Assembly: GCF_015751905.1 (NCBI RefSeq)
Contig: NZ_JADOUF010000001.1
Span: forward strand, 3,596,001 to 3,660,000
DNA from: Longispora fulva
GTDB lineage: Bacteria; Actinomycetota; Actinomycetes; Mycobacteriales; Micromonosporaceae
Length of the DNA stretch: 64,000 nt
Direction: 5' to 3'
Positions 41,259 to 49,769 of this stretch are shown here, piece after piece (position 1 is the first letter of the stretch; every line of letters begins with the position of its first letter). The position numbers and the translations under genes were made by a program. The notes below the pieces were generated by a model. That model worked only from the letters and a program-made list of their open reading frames with translations, did no database searches and had not been told where the DNA came from.

Positions 41259-42503
41259 CTAGCCGCGCACCCAGCGCTGGTTCGTGCCGCCGGTGCACGT
41301 GGCGAGGACGACCCGCGTGCCGTTGCCCGTACCCGCTCCCTCGGGGGTCAGGCACAGCCCGGACTGCACCCCCCGGATCGTGCCGTCGGCGGTGAACGTC
41401 CACTGCTGGTTCGCGCCGCCGTGGCAGTCCCACAGGATGGCGTTGGTGCCCGGGACGAGGCCGCCGCCGAAGGCGTCCAGGCACTTGCCGCCGATCGTGA
41501 GGGCCTTGCCGGCGGTGGCCGTCCACCGCTGGTTGGTCGCGCCGTGGCAGTCCCACACGATGGTCCGGGTGCCGTTCGCCGTGTTGCCCGCCGGATCGTC
41601 CAGGCACCGGCCGGAACCGGTGTTCCTCAGCGTGCCGGCCGGGCCGGGGTTCCCGGTGGCGGTCGGCGTGGGCGCCGGGGTGGTGGGCTTCGGCGTCGGG
41701 TTCCCGCCGGGAAGCCAGCCCCGCGTGACGTGCGTGCCGTCGCCCTCGCTCACCGCGTGGTAGTTGGACTGACCCACGCACTCGCTGTACTCGTAGTTCG
41801 CCCGCGACGTGCCCGTCAGGCCGCCGGCGTCGGTGGAGGTCGGGCCGCCGAACACCGCGTCGGTGCGCCGCAGCTGGGCACAGGTGGGCGCGCCGCGGTA
41901 GTACTCGACGAATCCGCCCTGCCAGCTGGCGAGGTTGCCGCTGCCGGCGGGCATCGTGTAGGTGCCGATGTGGCTGGACACCCCGGTCACGGTGTCCGTG
42001 GCGGTGCCGGTCCACGTGTCGGCCCCGGCGCGTTCGACCGTGATCGCGTACCGGTGCCCGTAGACGCCGTCGAAGTCGGCGGCGCAACTGACCCCCGGTC
42101 CGCCGTCGGCCCCGCTGTGGCATTGGGGGTCCGTCGACGTCGAGCCGCCCTGGAAGCTGGAGAACACCCCGTGCAGCCGTTCGCGCCCGTTGACGTTCGG
42201 GCGCGGCTGCAGACCGGTGTAGCCGACCTGGGCGGCGTTCGTGAAGCTGTACTGCTGGGCGAAGTACGTGCCGTCCGTATGGGACGTGTCGGGGTTGACG
42301 GTCATCGGGAAGGTGATGTTCGTCAGGCCGGCCGCGGGGACGCCCGGGATCGACCAGGACACGGACACGTTCCCGCCGACGCTCCCTGGCGCCGCCGACG
42401 CCGGTGGGGCACCGCCGATCGGCGACAGGGCCGCGGCGAGCACCGCGAGCCCCAGGACCGAGCCGCTCGCGACGGCCCACCGTCTACTTCTGGATGTTGG
42501 CAC
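41259..42503 (-). CDS. secreted protein with DUF3472-like N-terminal region and ricin-type lectin domain
   Basis: 414 residues. A signal peptide ends PASAAPG. The first ~240 residues form a beta-rich, carbohydrate-protein-like domain (SVSWSIPGVPAAGLTNITFP, YFAQQYSFTN, FVEYYRGAPTCAQL) reminiscent of DUF3472. A Pro/Thr linker and a ricin-B lectin with three QxW repeats (GATNQRW, GGANQQW, GGTNQRW) follow. It probably binds or modifies polysaccharide; no catalytic residue can be named. GTG 42503 follows GTGGGAGATCCA; GTG 42515 is possible. It shares its upstream element with the protease gene. Confidence 0.8.
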   Translation of the reverse strand: MPTSRSRRWAVASGSVLGLAVLAAALSPIGGAPPASAAPGSVGGNVSVSWSIPGVPAAGLTNITFPMTVNPDTSHTDGTYFAQQYSFTNAAQVGYTGLQPRPNVNGRERLHGVFSSFQGGSTSTDPQCHSGADGGPGVSCAADFDGVYGHRYAITVERAGADTWTGTATDTVTGVSSHIGTYTMPAGSGNLASWQGGFVEYYRGAPTCAQLRRTDAVFGGPTSTDAGGLTGTSRANYEYSECVGQSNYHAVSEGDGTHVTRGWLPGGNPTPKPTTPAPTPTATGNPGPAGTLRNTGSGRCLDDPAGNTANGTRTIVWDCHGATNQRWTATAGKALTIGGKCLDAFGGGLVPGTNAILWDCHGGANQQWTFTADGTIRGVQSGLCLTPEGAGTGNGTRVVLATCTGGTNQRWVRG

Positions 42504-42577
42504 TGGATCTCCCACTCTCTACCGTGCGCGACGGCGCACTCGCCGACGACGGTATGACCGGGCGCTGCGCCGACCCG

Positions 42578-42600
42578 CGTCTTCTGAGGCAGATTTAAGG
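42578..42600 (-). promoter_or_regulatory. 23-bp shared upstream element, copy 2
   Basis: CCTTAAATCTGCCTCA then GAAGACG on the minus strand, 75 bases before the ricin-lectin gene start. It differs by one base from copy 1 at 41157-41179. Confidence 0.6.
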
Positions 42601-42673
42601 AGGGGGTTTGGCAGTACAACTGGCACATAGACGGTAAAATCGGCCCGACGACCGAGGCCTCGGAGGTGTGCGG

Positions 42674-43855
42674 ATGCGACGTCTGGGCGCGACGGGCGCG
42701 ACCCTCCTGCTCGCCCTCCTCGCCGGAGCCTGCGGCAGCGGCGAGGGCACCCCACCGGCACCGGCATACGCCGCCGACCTCACCAGGACCCTCGGCACCC
42801 TCATCACGGACCTGCGGATCCCCGGCGCGGTCGTGATGATCACGTCGAAGGCGAAGGGGAACTGGACGGCGACCTTCGGGAACCGCGCCCTCGGCGGCAC
42901 CGACCGCGTCACGGTCGACGACCACTTCCGGGTCGGATCCAACACCAAGACCATGACGGGTACGGTGATCCTCCAACTCGTCCAGGAGGGCAAACTCGGC
43001 CTCGACGACCCGGTGTCGAAGTACCGGCCGGGCGTGCCGAACGGGGACGCCATCACGATCACCCAGCTCCTCGACATGCGCAGCGGGCTCTACAACTACT
43101 CCGAAGAGGACCAGTTCAACGTCCGGCTGGACAGCGAGCCCGGTCACGCATGGCAGCCCGACGAGCTGCTCGCGATCGCCTTCGCCCAGCCGCCGTACTT
43201 TCCCCCGGGCGGCGGGTTCCACTACTCCAACACCAACACCGTCCTGCTCGGCCTCATCATCGAGAAGCTCACGGGCGGCACGCTGCAGGAGGCGTTCCGG
43301 CACCGGATCTTCGACCCGTTGGGCATGCGGAACACCAGCCTGCCGGCCCTCGCCGACGCCGACATCCCCGCGCCCCACCCGCGCGGCTACATGTTCGGCA
43401 CCAACGTGAGCACCCTCAAGGAGGCCGCGCTGCCGGCCGCCGAGCAGGCAGCCGCAGCCAGGGGCAGCCTGCTCCCGAACGACGTCACGGACGCCAACCC
43501 GTCGTGGACGTGGGCCGCCGGCGGAGCGATCTCCACGGCCGGCGACCTGACCCGGTACGTGACCGCGATGATCGACGGCGGGCTCCTCGACGCGAAGCTC
43601 CAGAAGACGAGACTGGACAGCATCCAACCGGTGGATCCGACGAACCCGAACGGCGCCGGCTACGGCATGGCGCTCGCCAGGTTCGGCCCGCTCGTCGGAC
43701 ACGACGGCCAACTCCCGGGATTCCAGTCCTTCATGGCCCACGACCCGGACCGCGAGGACACGGTCATCGTGCTCACGTCCCTGTACGCGGCCCCGAACGG
43801 CACCCAACCGGCCAACGCGCTGGCCATGGCCATCATCAAGGCGCTGTACGCGTAG
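42674..43855 (+). CDS. serine beta-lactamase-fold lipoprotein (class C/DD-peptidase family)
   Basis: 393 residues. A lipoprotein signal has Cys 20 (LAGACGS). The fold motifs are SxxK as GSNTKTMTG, YxN as FHYSNTNTVLLG and a C-terminal HDGQLPGF in the KTG position. These are the features of alkyl-hydroxybenzoate/D-alanyl-D-alanine carboxypeptidase-like enzymes. It could be a peptidoglycan carboxypeptidase or esterase outside the membrane. ATG 42674 follows GGAGG. Its last 20 bases overlap the convergent MFS gene. Confidence 0.9.
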   Translation: MRRLGATGATLLLALLAGACGSGEGTPPAPAYAADLTRTLGTLITDLRIPGAVVMITSKAKGNWTATFGNRALGGTDRVTVDDHFRVGSNTKTMTGTVILQLVQEGKLGLDDPVSKYRPGVPNGDAITITQLLDMRSGLYNYSEEDQFNVRLDSEPGHAWQPDELLAIAFAQPPYFPPGGGFHYSNTNTVLLGLIIEKLTGGTLQEAFRHRIFDPLGMRNTSLPALADADIPAPHPRGYMFGTNVSTLKEAALPAAEQAAAARGSLLPNDVTDANPSWTWAAGGAISTAGDLTRYVTAMIDGGLLDAKLQKTRLDSIQPVDPTNPNGAGYGMALARFGPLVGHDGQLPGFQSFMAHDPDREDTVIVLTSLYAAPNGTQPANALAMAIIKALYA

Positions 43856-45224
43856 CCGCCCGGGCCGCCGACGGGGCCGGGGCATCGGCCGGGCGGAACC
43901 AGGTCAGCACCAGGACCGCGCCCACGGCCAGGATCGCCGCCACCACCCGGTAGCCGATCGCCGTCGCGTGCCCGAAGTCCAGCCCCGGCGTGTTGAGCGC
44001 CGTCCCGATCGTGGCGACCCCGAGCGCGCTGCCGATCTCCCGCGCCGCCCCGTTCAGGCCGGACCCCATGCCCGCGCGGCCCGGCGGCAGCGCCCCGATG
44101 ATCCCGCCGGACAGCGCCGGCATCGCCAGCCCCATCCCGGTGGCCATCACCACGAGATACACCAGATACACCGGGTACGGGGTCCCCGCCCCCGCCGTGG
44201 ACAGCGCCAGCAGCCCCACCACCAGCGCCCCGAGTCCGGCGGCGATGATCCGCCGGGGCCCGTACCGGGCGGTGAGGCGCACGCTGCGCCGGGACACCAC
44301 GACCATGGCGGCCGGCATGGGCAGGATGGCCAGCCCGGTGAGCGCGGCGGAGAACCCGAGACTCGTCTGCAGGTACTGCGCGTTGACGTAGAACATCGCG
44401 AACAGCGCGAAGAAGCCGAGCCCCACGCCCAGGACGCCGGCCCGCAGCCGGGGCGCGGCGAACACCCGCGGGTCCAGCACCGGGTGCGCGGCGCGGAGCT
44501 GGTGGCCGATGTAGCCGGCGAACAGGGCGGCGGCGACCGCGAACGCCGCCAGGACGGCCGGAGCGGTCCAGCCGGTCACCGGGGCCTCGATGATGCCGTA
44601 CAGCAGGGCCACCACGGCGGCGGTGAGCAGTCCCGAGCCGAAGGGGTCGAGCGGGGCGGGGTGCCGGTCGGTACGCGGGGCGGTGCGGGCGACCAGTACC
44701 AGGAGAATCGCCGCCAGCGGCACGACGGTCCCGAACAGGCCCCGCCACGACGACCACTGCACGATCAGTCCCCCGCACAGGTTGCCAAGCATGCCGCCGA
44801 CGCCGGTGGCTGCTGTCCAGGTGGCGATCACCCGACCACGCTCGGCCGGCGGGTGCGCGTGCACCGCCAGGGACAGGGTGGCCGGCATGACCAGCGCCGC
44901 ACCGACCCCGGTCAGCACCCGGCCGGCGATCAGGACGGCGACGTCGGGCGCGACGGCGGACACCAGGCCGCCCGCGCCGAGCACCGCCAGGCCGATCATC
45001 AGCACGCCCTTGCGTCCGTACCGGTCGCCGGCCGCCCCGGCCGGGATCAGCAGGCAGGCGAAGACGACCACGTAGGCGTCGACGATCCACAACAGTTGGG
45101 TGGGGCCGGGGTGCAGCCCGCTGGCCCGCAGCTCGGGAATGGCCAGGTTGACGGCGGCGACGAGCGCGACGGTCAGCGCGACGCAGGCGGACATCACGGT
45201 CAGCACGGTCTTGGGTCGGATCAT
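43836..45224 (-). CDS. MFS transporter, DHA2-like
   Basis: 462 residues with about 14 membrane helices: an early LLWIVDAYVVVFACLLIPAG, motif A GDRYGRKGVLM and GRVLTGVGAALVMPATLSL. It is a proton-coupled drug or metabolite exporter; substrate unknown. It is divergent from a LysR regulator. TAGCGT 7 bases before ATG 45224 suggests a leaderless mRNA. It overlaps the 3' end of the beta-lactamase-fold gene, so the two probably share a termination zone. Confidence 0.92.
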   Translation of the reverse strand: MIRPKTVLTVMSACVALTVALVAAVNLAIPELRASGLHPGPTQLLWIVDAYVVVFACLLIPAGAAGDRYGRKGVLMIGLAVLGAGGLVSAVAPDVAVLIAGRVLTGVGAALVMPATLSLAVHAHPPAERGRVIATWTAATGVGGMLGNLCGGLIVQWSSWRGLFGTVVPLAAILLVLVARTAPRTDRHPAPLDPFGSGLLTAAVVALLYGIIEAPVTGWTAPAVLAAFAVAAALFAGYIGHQLRAAHPVLDPRVFAAPRLRAGVLGVGLGFFALFAMFYVNAQYLQTSLGFSAALTGLAILPMPAAMVVVSRRSVRLTARYGPRRIIAAGLGALVVGLLALSTAGAGTPYPVYLVYLVVMATGMGLAMPALSGGIIGALPPGRAGMGSGLNGAAREIGSALGVATIGTALNTPGLDFGHATAIGYRVVAAILAVGAVLVLTWFRPADAPAPSAARAATRTAP

Positions 45225-45231
45225 GGTCGAA

Positions 45232-45237
45232 ACGCTA
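45232..45237 (-). promoter_or_regulatory. -10 box of a leaderless promoter for the MFS gene
   Basis: TAGCGT is exactly 7 bases before the ATG, with no ribosome site between. Confidence 0.45.
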
Positions 45238-45291
45238 GGCTGGGGGTCACATGACGGCAAATGCAATCTAGTTAAGCGAAGGTTTACCCAG

Positions 45292-46200
45292 ATGCAATTA
45301 GATCTGAATCTCCTGATCGCGCTGGACGCGCTCCTGGAGGAGGAGAGCGTCGGCGGGGCCGCCACCCGGCTGCACCTGTCCGCGCCGGCCATGAGCCGCA
45401 CCCTGGGCCGGATCCGCCGCGCCCTCGGCGACCCGGTCCTGGTCCGCGCCGGCCGGACGATGGTGCCCACCCCCCGCGCGGTCGCGCTCCGCACCGAGGT
45501 CCGCGCCCTCGTCCGCCGCGCCCAGGCGCTCCTCGCCCCCGAGGGCGAACCGGACCTGACCACCCTGGACCGCACCTTCACGATCCAGGCCAACGACGCC
45601 GTCGTGGCCTCCATCGGCGCACGCCTGCTGTCCGCGGCGCACGCCGCGGCCCCGCACGTGACCATCCGGATGCGCGCCGAGGCCCCCGCAGACACCGCCG
45701 ACCTGCGCGAGGGCAGAGTGGACCTGGAGATCGGCGTCATCGGCGAACCCGCGCCGGAGGTCCACCGCGAGTTCCTGCTCACCGACCGGATCGTGGGCGT
45801 GGTCCGCGCCGGCCACCCGCTCACCGCCGGCCGGATGACAGCGGCCCGGTTCGCCGCCGGACTCCACCTGGTCACCTCGCGCCGGGGCCGCCTGACCGGA
45901 CCGATCGACACGGCCCTGGCGGACCTCGGACTGACCCGACGGGTACTGGCCGCCGCCCCCACGTACGCGACCTCGCTCATGCTGTTGCCCGACAGCGACC
46001 TGGTCGGCTCGATCGCCGGCCGCCTGTGCCGCCCGGCGATCGCGGCCCTCGGCCTCCATACGTTTCCGCTGCCGCTGGAGCTGCCGGCCCTGGAGATCTC
46101 CCAGGCGTGGCATCCGCGGTACGACGCGGACGGGGCGCACCGCTGGCTGCGCGGCCTCGTGCGCGAGGCGTTCACCGACCTCGATCCGGCCACGCCGTGA
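45292..46200 (+). CDS. LysR-family transcriptional regulator
   Basis: 302 residues. The N-terminal winged HTH is NLLIALDALLEEESVGGAA, then TRLHLSAPAMSRTLGRIRRA, followed by the two-lobe effector domain (RTFTIQANDAVVASIGARLL; VDLEIGVIGEP). ATG 45292 follows GAAGG. The repeated ATGCAATCTAG / ATGCAATTAG around the start is a possible binding region. It is divergent from the MFS exporter, which it most likely controls. Confidence 0.92.
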   Translation: MQLDLNLLIALDALLEEESVGGAATRLHLSAPAMSRTLGRIRRALGDPVLVRAGRTMVPTPRAVALRTEVRALVRRAQALLAPEGEPDLTTLDRTFTIQANDAVVASIGARLLSAAHAAAPHVTIRMRAEAPADTADLREGRVDLEIGVIGEPAPEVHREFLLTDRIVGVVRAGHPLTAGRMTAARFAAGLHLVTSRRGRLTGPIDTALADLGLTRRVLAAAPTYATSLMLLPDSDLVGSIAGRLCRPAIAALGLHTFPLPLELPALEISQAWHPRYDADGAHRWLRGLVREAFTDLDPATP

Positions 46201-46239
46201 GACGGCGGCTGTGCGGCCGAAGCCCGCACGCCAGGTGCC

Positions 46240-46608
46240 TCAGTCGATGTAGCCGCTGACCCGCACCGGTCCCGCCTCCGACGTGATCCGTGGCGGATCC
46301 AGCCAGAGGATCTCAGACCTGCCGCCGTGTCCGTGCACCCGCATGAGATCGTCGAGCGAGTCGAAGACGCAGATCTGCCGCACGCCGGTCGTCGTTCCCA
46401 GCCACCGGAGCACGACAGTATCGTCGGGCCACGCGACGCCGTGGGCGACAACACCGAGGCCTGAGACTCCCGAAGGATCGTGCCAGCGCCGGAACGCGAA
46501 CCGGCGCGGGGAGTGTTCCTCCGGAGAGCCGGTCGCGGTGTCGCCGGCCCGGTGCTCCACCACTGCCGCCTCGATCACACGAGCGGCGGCCGACCGGTAT
46601 TCACCCAC
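46240..46608 (-). CDS. small conserved protein of unknown function
   Basis: 122 residues, soluble. The central FRRWHDPSGVSGLGVVAHGV and WLGTTTGVRQICVFDSLDDL stretches look like proteins I have seen in Streptomyces, with no known role. GTG 46608 overlaps the stop of the 80-residue gene upstream by 8 bases, so the two form an operon divergent from the HTH-phosphoribosyltransferase-like gene. Confidence 0.6.
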   Translation of the reverse strand: MGEYRSAAARVIEAAVVEHRAGDTATGSPEEHSPRRFAFRRWHDPSGVSGLGVVAHGVAWPDDTVVLRWLGTTTGVRQICVFDSLDDLMRVHGHGGRSEILWLDPPRITSEAGPVRVSGYID

Positions 46609-46843
46609 CGCGCACCACTGACAGTGCTCCCTGAGCCACCCGCACCGGCCCGCATGGCAGCGTCCGCCCCTCGCCCAACGCCACGGCGCACCCCGCGCAC
46701 AGGCCGCCAGCGTCCTGACGGTGCACGTCGAGCACCAGGGCCGCGAGAAGGCAGATCACCTCCTTGATCGGGGATGCCAGCACCCGTCCATTGACGCCCG
46801 CCCGCACCTCGGTGCCGGTCGACGCACACGCGTTGTCCTTCAC
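46601..46843 (-). CDS. small protein of unknown function
   Basis: 80 residues. GTG 46843 follows AAGGAGTGTCAC. It has a hydrophobic segment SPIKEVICLLAALVLDVHR and a CAGC pair of cysteines. It is coupled to the 122-residue gene by an 8-base overlap. No recognised family; might form a small complex with that protein. Confidence 0.55.
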   Translation of the reverse strand: MKDNACASTGTEVRAGVNGRVLASPIKEVICLLAALVLDVHRQDAGGLCAGCAVALGEGRTLPCGPVRVAQGALSVVRGG

Positions 46844-47047
46844 GTGACACTCCTTCCCTGGCAGTTCGCCCTTCCCAGGCACCCTTCCAGCTCAGGAATG
46901 CGACGCGCACCTGTCCAGCGCTGGGCACCCGGCCGGGACAGTGGGCAACTCCGACCTGCGTGTCCGTGTGCACCGGAGACAGTTTGCCCATGGCGATGGG
47001 TAATCTGGGCGACGCATGGTCCTGACCCGTCAGGGAGGCGGCGCAGA

Positions 47048-48163
47048 GTGGACTCTCCGGCACCGGCACGCACGAGCCCGCAGGCGCGGGGGCGCGAACT
47101 CGCACGGCAAGGCCAACACCTGTGGCAGGAGCTGGGCTCTGTGAAACGGGCCGCCGCCGCGTTGATGGATCTGCACCGCGACCTCCCGAGTCTGCAGGCG
47201 TTCCGGTACGCGGCCGGGCTGTCCCAGGACCAGGCGGCGGCGCGCTACAACGAGGTCGCCGGCCACCAGACGAGCCTCGGCGGCACGACCATCAACGCGT
47301 GGGAGACCTGGGCCCGGGTCCGGGGCACGGGATCGCCGCCGCCGTTCTCCAGCCTGCTCATCCTCGCCACCGCGTACGGGCGCGGCCCCCTGAGCGTGTC
47401 CGACGAGGACATCGCCCCTGGCGACCTGGTCGCCGAGGCGTACGAACGGTTGCCACCTGAGGACCAGTTGTCACTCAGGCACCTCGCCGCCAGTCGACCA
47501 CCGACTCAGCGGGCGGAACACGGGGCCAACCCGACGCCGCCACCGGCCGGTACCGGGAACACGATCGGCGCGGATTTCAGTCTCTCCGTCCCCACCGTGC
47601 GCGACGGCAACCCCTCGATCCGGGTCTTCTCCCTTCCCAACCCCGAGCCGGGTCAACTGCTGGATCTGACGTGGGCGACCTTCGGCCTCGGGATCGAACG
47701 ACTCGCCAGGCAGATCAAGAATCTCGGCAGGCGACTCGACGTCGACATCTGTTTCGGCATCAACGAGGCGGGGCTGGTGATGGCCACGTTCCTGGCCTCG
47801 GCCCAGTTCGGAGGCTGCGCCATCGGGTATCTGAAATGCAACAAGGTGCGCGACGACATCGCCATCGACGACGCGTCGTTCTTTCCGGCCGCACGCGTCG
47901 CGCCGACGATCGTGATCTGCGACTTCGAGGTCAAGCACGCCGATGTCGTGGGGTTCATCGCCAGGGAGGTCCGCGACCGCTACCCCGACGCGGAGCTGTA
48001 CTTCGCCGTGTTCGGCGCGATGACCAAGGGCAGTGACCTGCGGGTCGAGAGCTTCGAGGACCTGACGGGCGCACGCATCATGCTGGCAGCCGACTTCGCC
48101 GCCGTCTTCATCGCGGCGACCATGGGTCCGCCCGGCATCGAACCCCCGCTCGAACTCCGGTAG
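47048..48163 (+). CDS. HTH (XRE-like) and phosphoribosyltransferase-like fusion protein
   Basis: 371 residues. The N-terminal ~120 residues form an XRE-like HTH (FRYAAGLSQDQAAARYNEV; TTINAWETWARVRG). The C-terminal ~170 form a phosphoribosyltransferase-like Rossmann fold: LDVDICFGINEAGLVMATFL, IGYLKCNKVRDDIAID and TIVICDFEVKHADVV in the place of the PRPP loop. The canonical DDxxxTG loop is altered, so PRPP binding is doubtful. The start is GTG 47048 with GGGAGG upstream. An inositol-phosphatase-like gene follows 20 bases later. Perhaps a nucleotide-responsive regulator. Confidence 0.7.
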   Translation: MDSPAPARTSPQARGRELARQGQHLWQELGSVKRAAAALMDLHRDLPSLQAFRYAAGLSQDQAAARYNEVAGHQTSLGGTTINAWETWARVRGTGSPPPFSSLLILATAYGRGPLSVSDEDIAPGDLVAEAYERLPPEDQLSLRHLAASRPPTQRAEHGANPTPPPAGTGNTIGADFSLSVPTVRDGNPSIRVFSLPNPEPGQLLDLTWATFGLGIERLARQIKNLGRRLDVDICFGINEAGLVMATFLASAQFGGCAIGYLKCNKVRDDIAIDDASFFPAARVAPTIVICDFEVKHADVVGFIAREVRDRYPDAELYFAVFGAMTKGSDLRVESFEDLTGARIMLAADFAAVFIAATMGPPGIEPPLELR

Positions 48164-48183
48164 CTCCGCGAAGGGGATGTCCG

Positions 48184-49113
48184 ATGACTCATGAACACCC
48201 GCTCCCCGAGCTCGCGGAGCGCACCGCCGACCTCGTCAGGGCTGTGATGTCCGAGATCAGGCCGAAGCTGATCCGGGCGGCACTCTCCGGGGACCGGGGC
48301 GAGGACACCAATCTCCGGCACGCCGACAACTTCCTCTCGGTACACGACCTGTGGATGCACCGCCGGTACCAGGAAATGCTCCAGAAGGTCCTGCCCTCCT
48401 TCGTCTACGCGTCCGAGGAGGCTGAGCCGCAGGTCATCGGACCTGATCCCGACCCTGATCTGTGCGTGCTGGTCGACCCGCTCGACACCAGCGAACTCGC
48501 CGTCCGAGGGCTGCACGGCTACACCCACGTCATGATCTACTCACGTGCCCTGAGACGTCCGGTGGTCTCGGTGGTCGGCGACATCTTCCACCATTTCCAT
48601 TTGTACGTCGGTGCCCTGGGAGCGGACGGGCAGGACCGGGCGCACCTGATCACCGCGGACTCGGAACGGCATGTCCTCACCGCGCGTCCGCCGCATCGCC
48701 TGTCGGAGGCGTTGGTCACCAACTACCTCATGAAGCCCGCCGAACGCTTCCGCCCCCTCGCCCGCCAGGAACGCCTCCTCCAGGCTCTCGAACAGCCGGG
48801 TCCAGACGGGAGGAGCCGGGGCCGGATCGGGGTGGACTTCGGATCGGTCAGCCTGTGCCACGTGGCCGCGGGGCTCACCGACGCCGTGGTCGAGTTCGCC
48901 AAGGGCTTCGCGATCTGGGACCTGTCCCCCGGGCACCATGTCCTGCACGCGGCCGGAGGGGTCGTCCTCGACCTGGACGGAAACCAGGTTCCCCTCGACT
49001 ACGGTCTCGACTCGCTGGCCGACATCGCCGGGGCCATGAACGGTCGGCGCAGGTTCGTGGCCGCGGGAAGCATGCAGTTGGCGCGGGACATTCTCGGGGT
49101 GCTCGACGTCTGA
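48184..49113 (+). CDS. inositol-monophosphatase-like enzyme
   Basis: 309 residues. The metal-binding motif LVDPLDTSELAVRG and a second FAIWDLSPGHHVLHAAGG are the two diagnostic motifs of the inositol monophosphatase/FBPase superfamily; the upstream Glu lies in YASEEAEPQ. It should remove a phosphate from a sugar- or nucleotide-like compound. It is cotranscribed with the HTH-phosphoribosyltransferase-like protein, hinting at a shared small-molecule pathway. Substrate unknown. Confidence 0.82.
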   Translation: MTHEHPLPELAERTADLVRAVMSEIRPKLIRAALSGDRGEDTNLRHADNFLSVHDLWMHRRYQEMLQKVLPSFVYASEEAEPQVIGPDPDPDLCVLVDPLDTSELAVRGLHGYTHVMIYSRALRRPVVSVVGDIFHHFHLYVGALGADGQDRAHLITADSERHVLTARPPHRLSEALVTNYLMKPAERFRPLARQERLLQALEQPGPDGRSRGRIGVDFGSVSLCHVAAGLTDAVVEFAKGFAIWDLSPGHHVLHAAGGVVLDLDGNQVPLDYGLDSLADIAGAMNGRRRFVAAGSMQLARDILGVLDV

Positions 49114-49118
49114 TCAGG

Positions 49119-49448
49119 TCAGGGGGCGTCGATGGTGCGGGACGGGTCCGTGGTCGGGCGGTCGGACAGGATGCCGTGTTTCCGCGCCAGGTGGCCGATG
49201 TAGGTGACGGCGCCGAGGAGGACCCCGATGTCGTCGAGGTAGATCGGGTCGGGGAGCAGGTCCACGGGGAACACCGCGTAGACGAGCGCCGCCCAGAACG
49301 CGAACTTCCCGCTCGCGGGCATCCGGGCGCTGCGGACGACCGATGCCAGCCGGACCAGTTTCACGCCCAGCACGATCGTGACGACGAGCAGCGCGACGAG
49401 CACCAGGACGACGGCGATCAGCAGCACCGTCTTGACGGTCGGGCTCAT
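49119..49448 (-). CDS. DUF1232 (YkvA-like) membrane protein
   Basis: 109 residues. One N-terminal membrane helix (VLLIAVVLVLVALLVVTIVL) precedes the DUF1232 core ALVYAVFPVDLLPDPIYLDD with a second hydrophobic segment. ATG 49448 follows AGGAGG. The function of the family is unknown. It converges with the phosphatase-like gene at 5 bases. Confidence 0.85.
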   Translation of the reverse strand: MSPTVKTVLLIAVVLVLVALLVVTIVLGVKLVRLASVVRSARMPASGKFAFWAALVYAVFPVDLLPDPIYLDDIGVLLGAVTYIGHLARKHGILSDRPTTDPSRTIDAP

Positions 49449-49694
49449 GGGACCTCCTGGAGGGTCGGGGCGGTCCGGTGGTACCCGGAAGATTCGGATG
49501 TCGAACGTCTCCAGCCTGCCAGGCCCGCACGACCCGCGACACCCTGGCACCAGGTCGGACCACGGGTGACGTCGGCACCGATCTGGCACCTAACTGTCTG
49601 CCATGGGACGACATTCTGTCGATATCATCTCCACAAATATGCCTTCTTGGGTAAAAACCGCTTCGGGGATCCGGGCCGACCGGGTAACGGAAGA
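49449..49694. other. intergenic stretch with a local AT-rich patch
   Basis: Bases ~49610-49665 are far richer in A/T than the surroundings (TCGATATCATCTCCACAAAT and TTGGGTAAAAACC). There is no convincing gene. It is upstream of the DUF1232 gene and downstream of the M4 terminators, so it could be promoter DNA or a short foreign remnant. Confidence 0.35.
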
Positions 49695-49723
49695 TGCCGG
49701 GAGGCTGGTCCAGCCTCCCGGCA
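49695..49723 (-). terminator. hairpin terminator 2 of the M4 protease gene
   Basis: TGCCGGGAGGCTG and its exact inverse, loop GTC, about 47 bases past the M4 protease stop. Confidence 0.75.
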
Positions 49724-49730
49724 CCGGGTC

Positions 49731-49764
49731 AGGGCCCGTCGCCGGAATCCCGGCGGCGGGCCCT
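49731..49764 (-). terminator. hairpin terminator 1 of the M4 protease gene
   Basis: AGGGCCCGTCGCCGG pairs with CCGGCGGCGGGCCCT (one mismatch, 4-base loop), 6 bases after the M4 stop. It works in tandem with 49695-49723. Confidence 0.7.
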
Positions 49765-49769
49765 TCGGG

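Noticed and set aside
43660-45090. Frame of 476 codons opposite the beta-lactamase/MFS junction
   Set aside because: It is a frame-shifted shadow of the MFS gene; the MFS reading has clear membrane helices.
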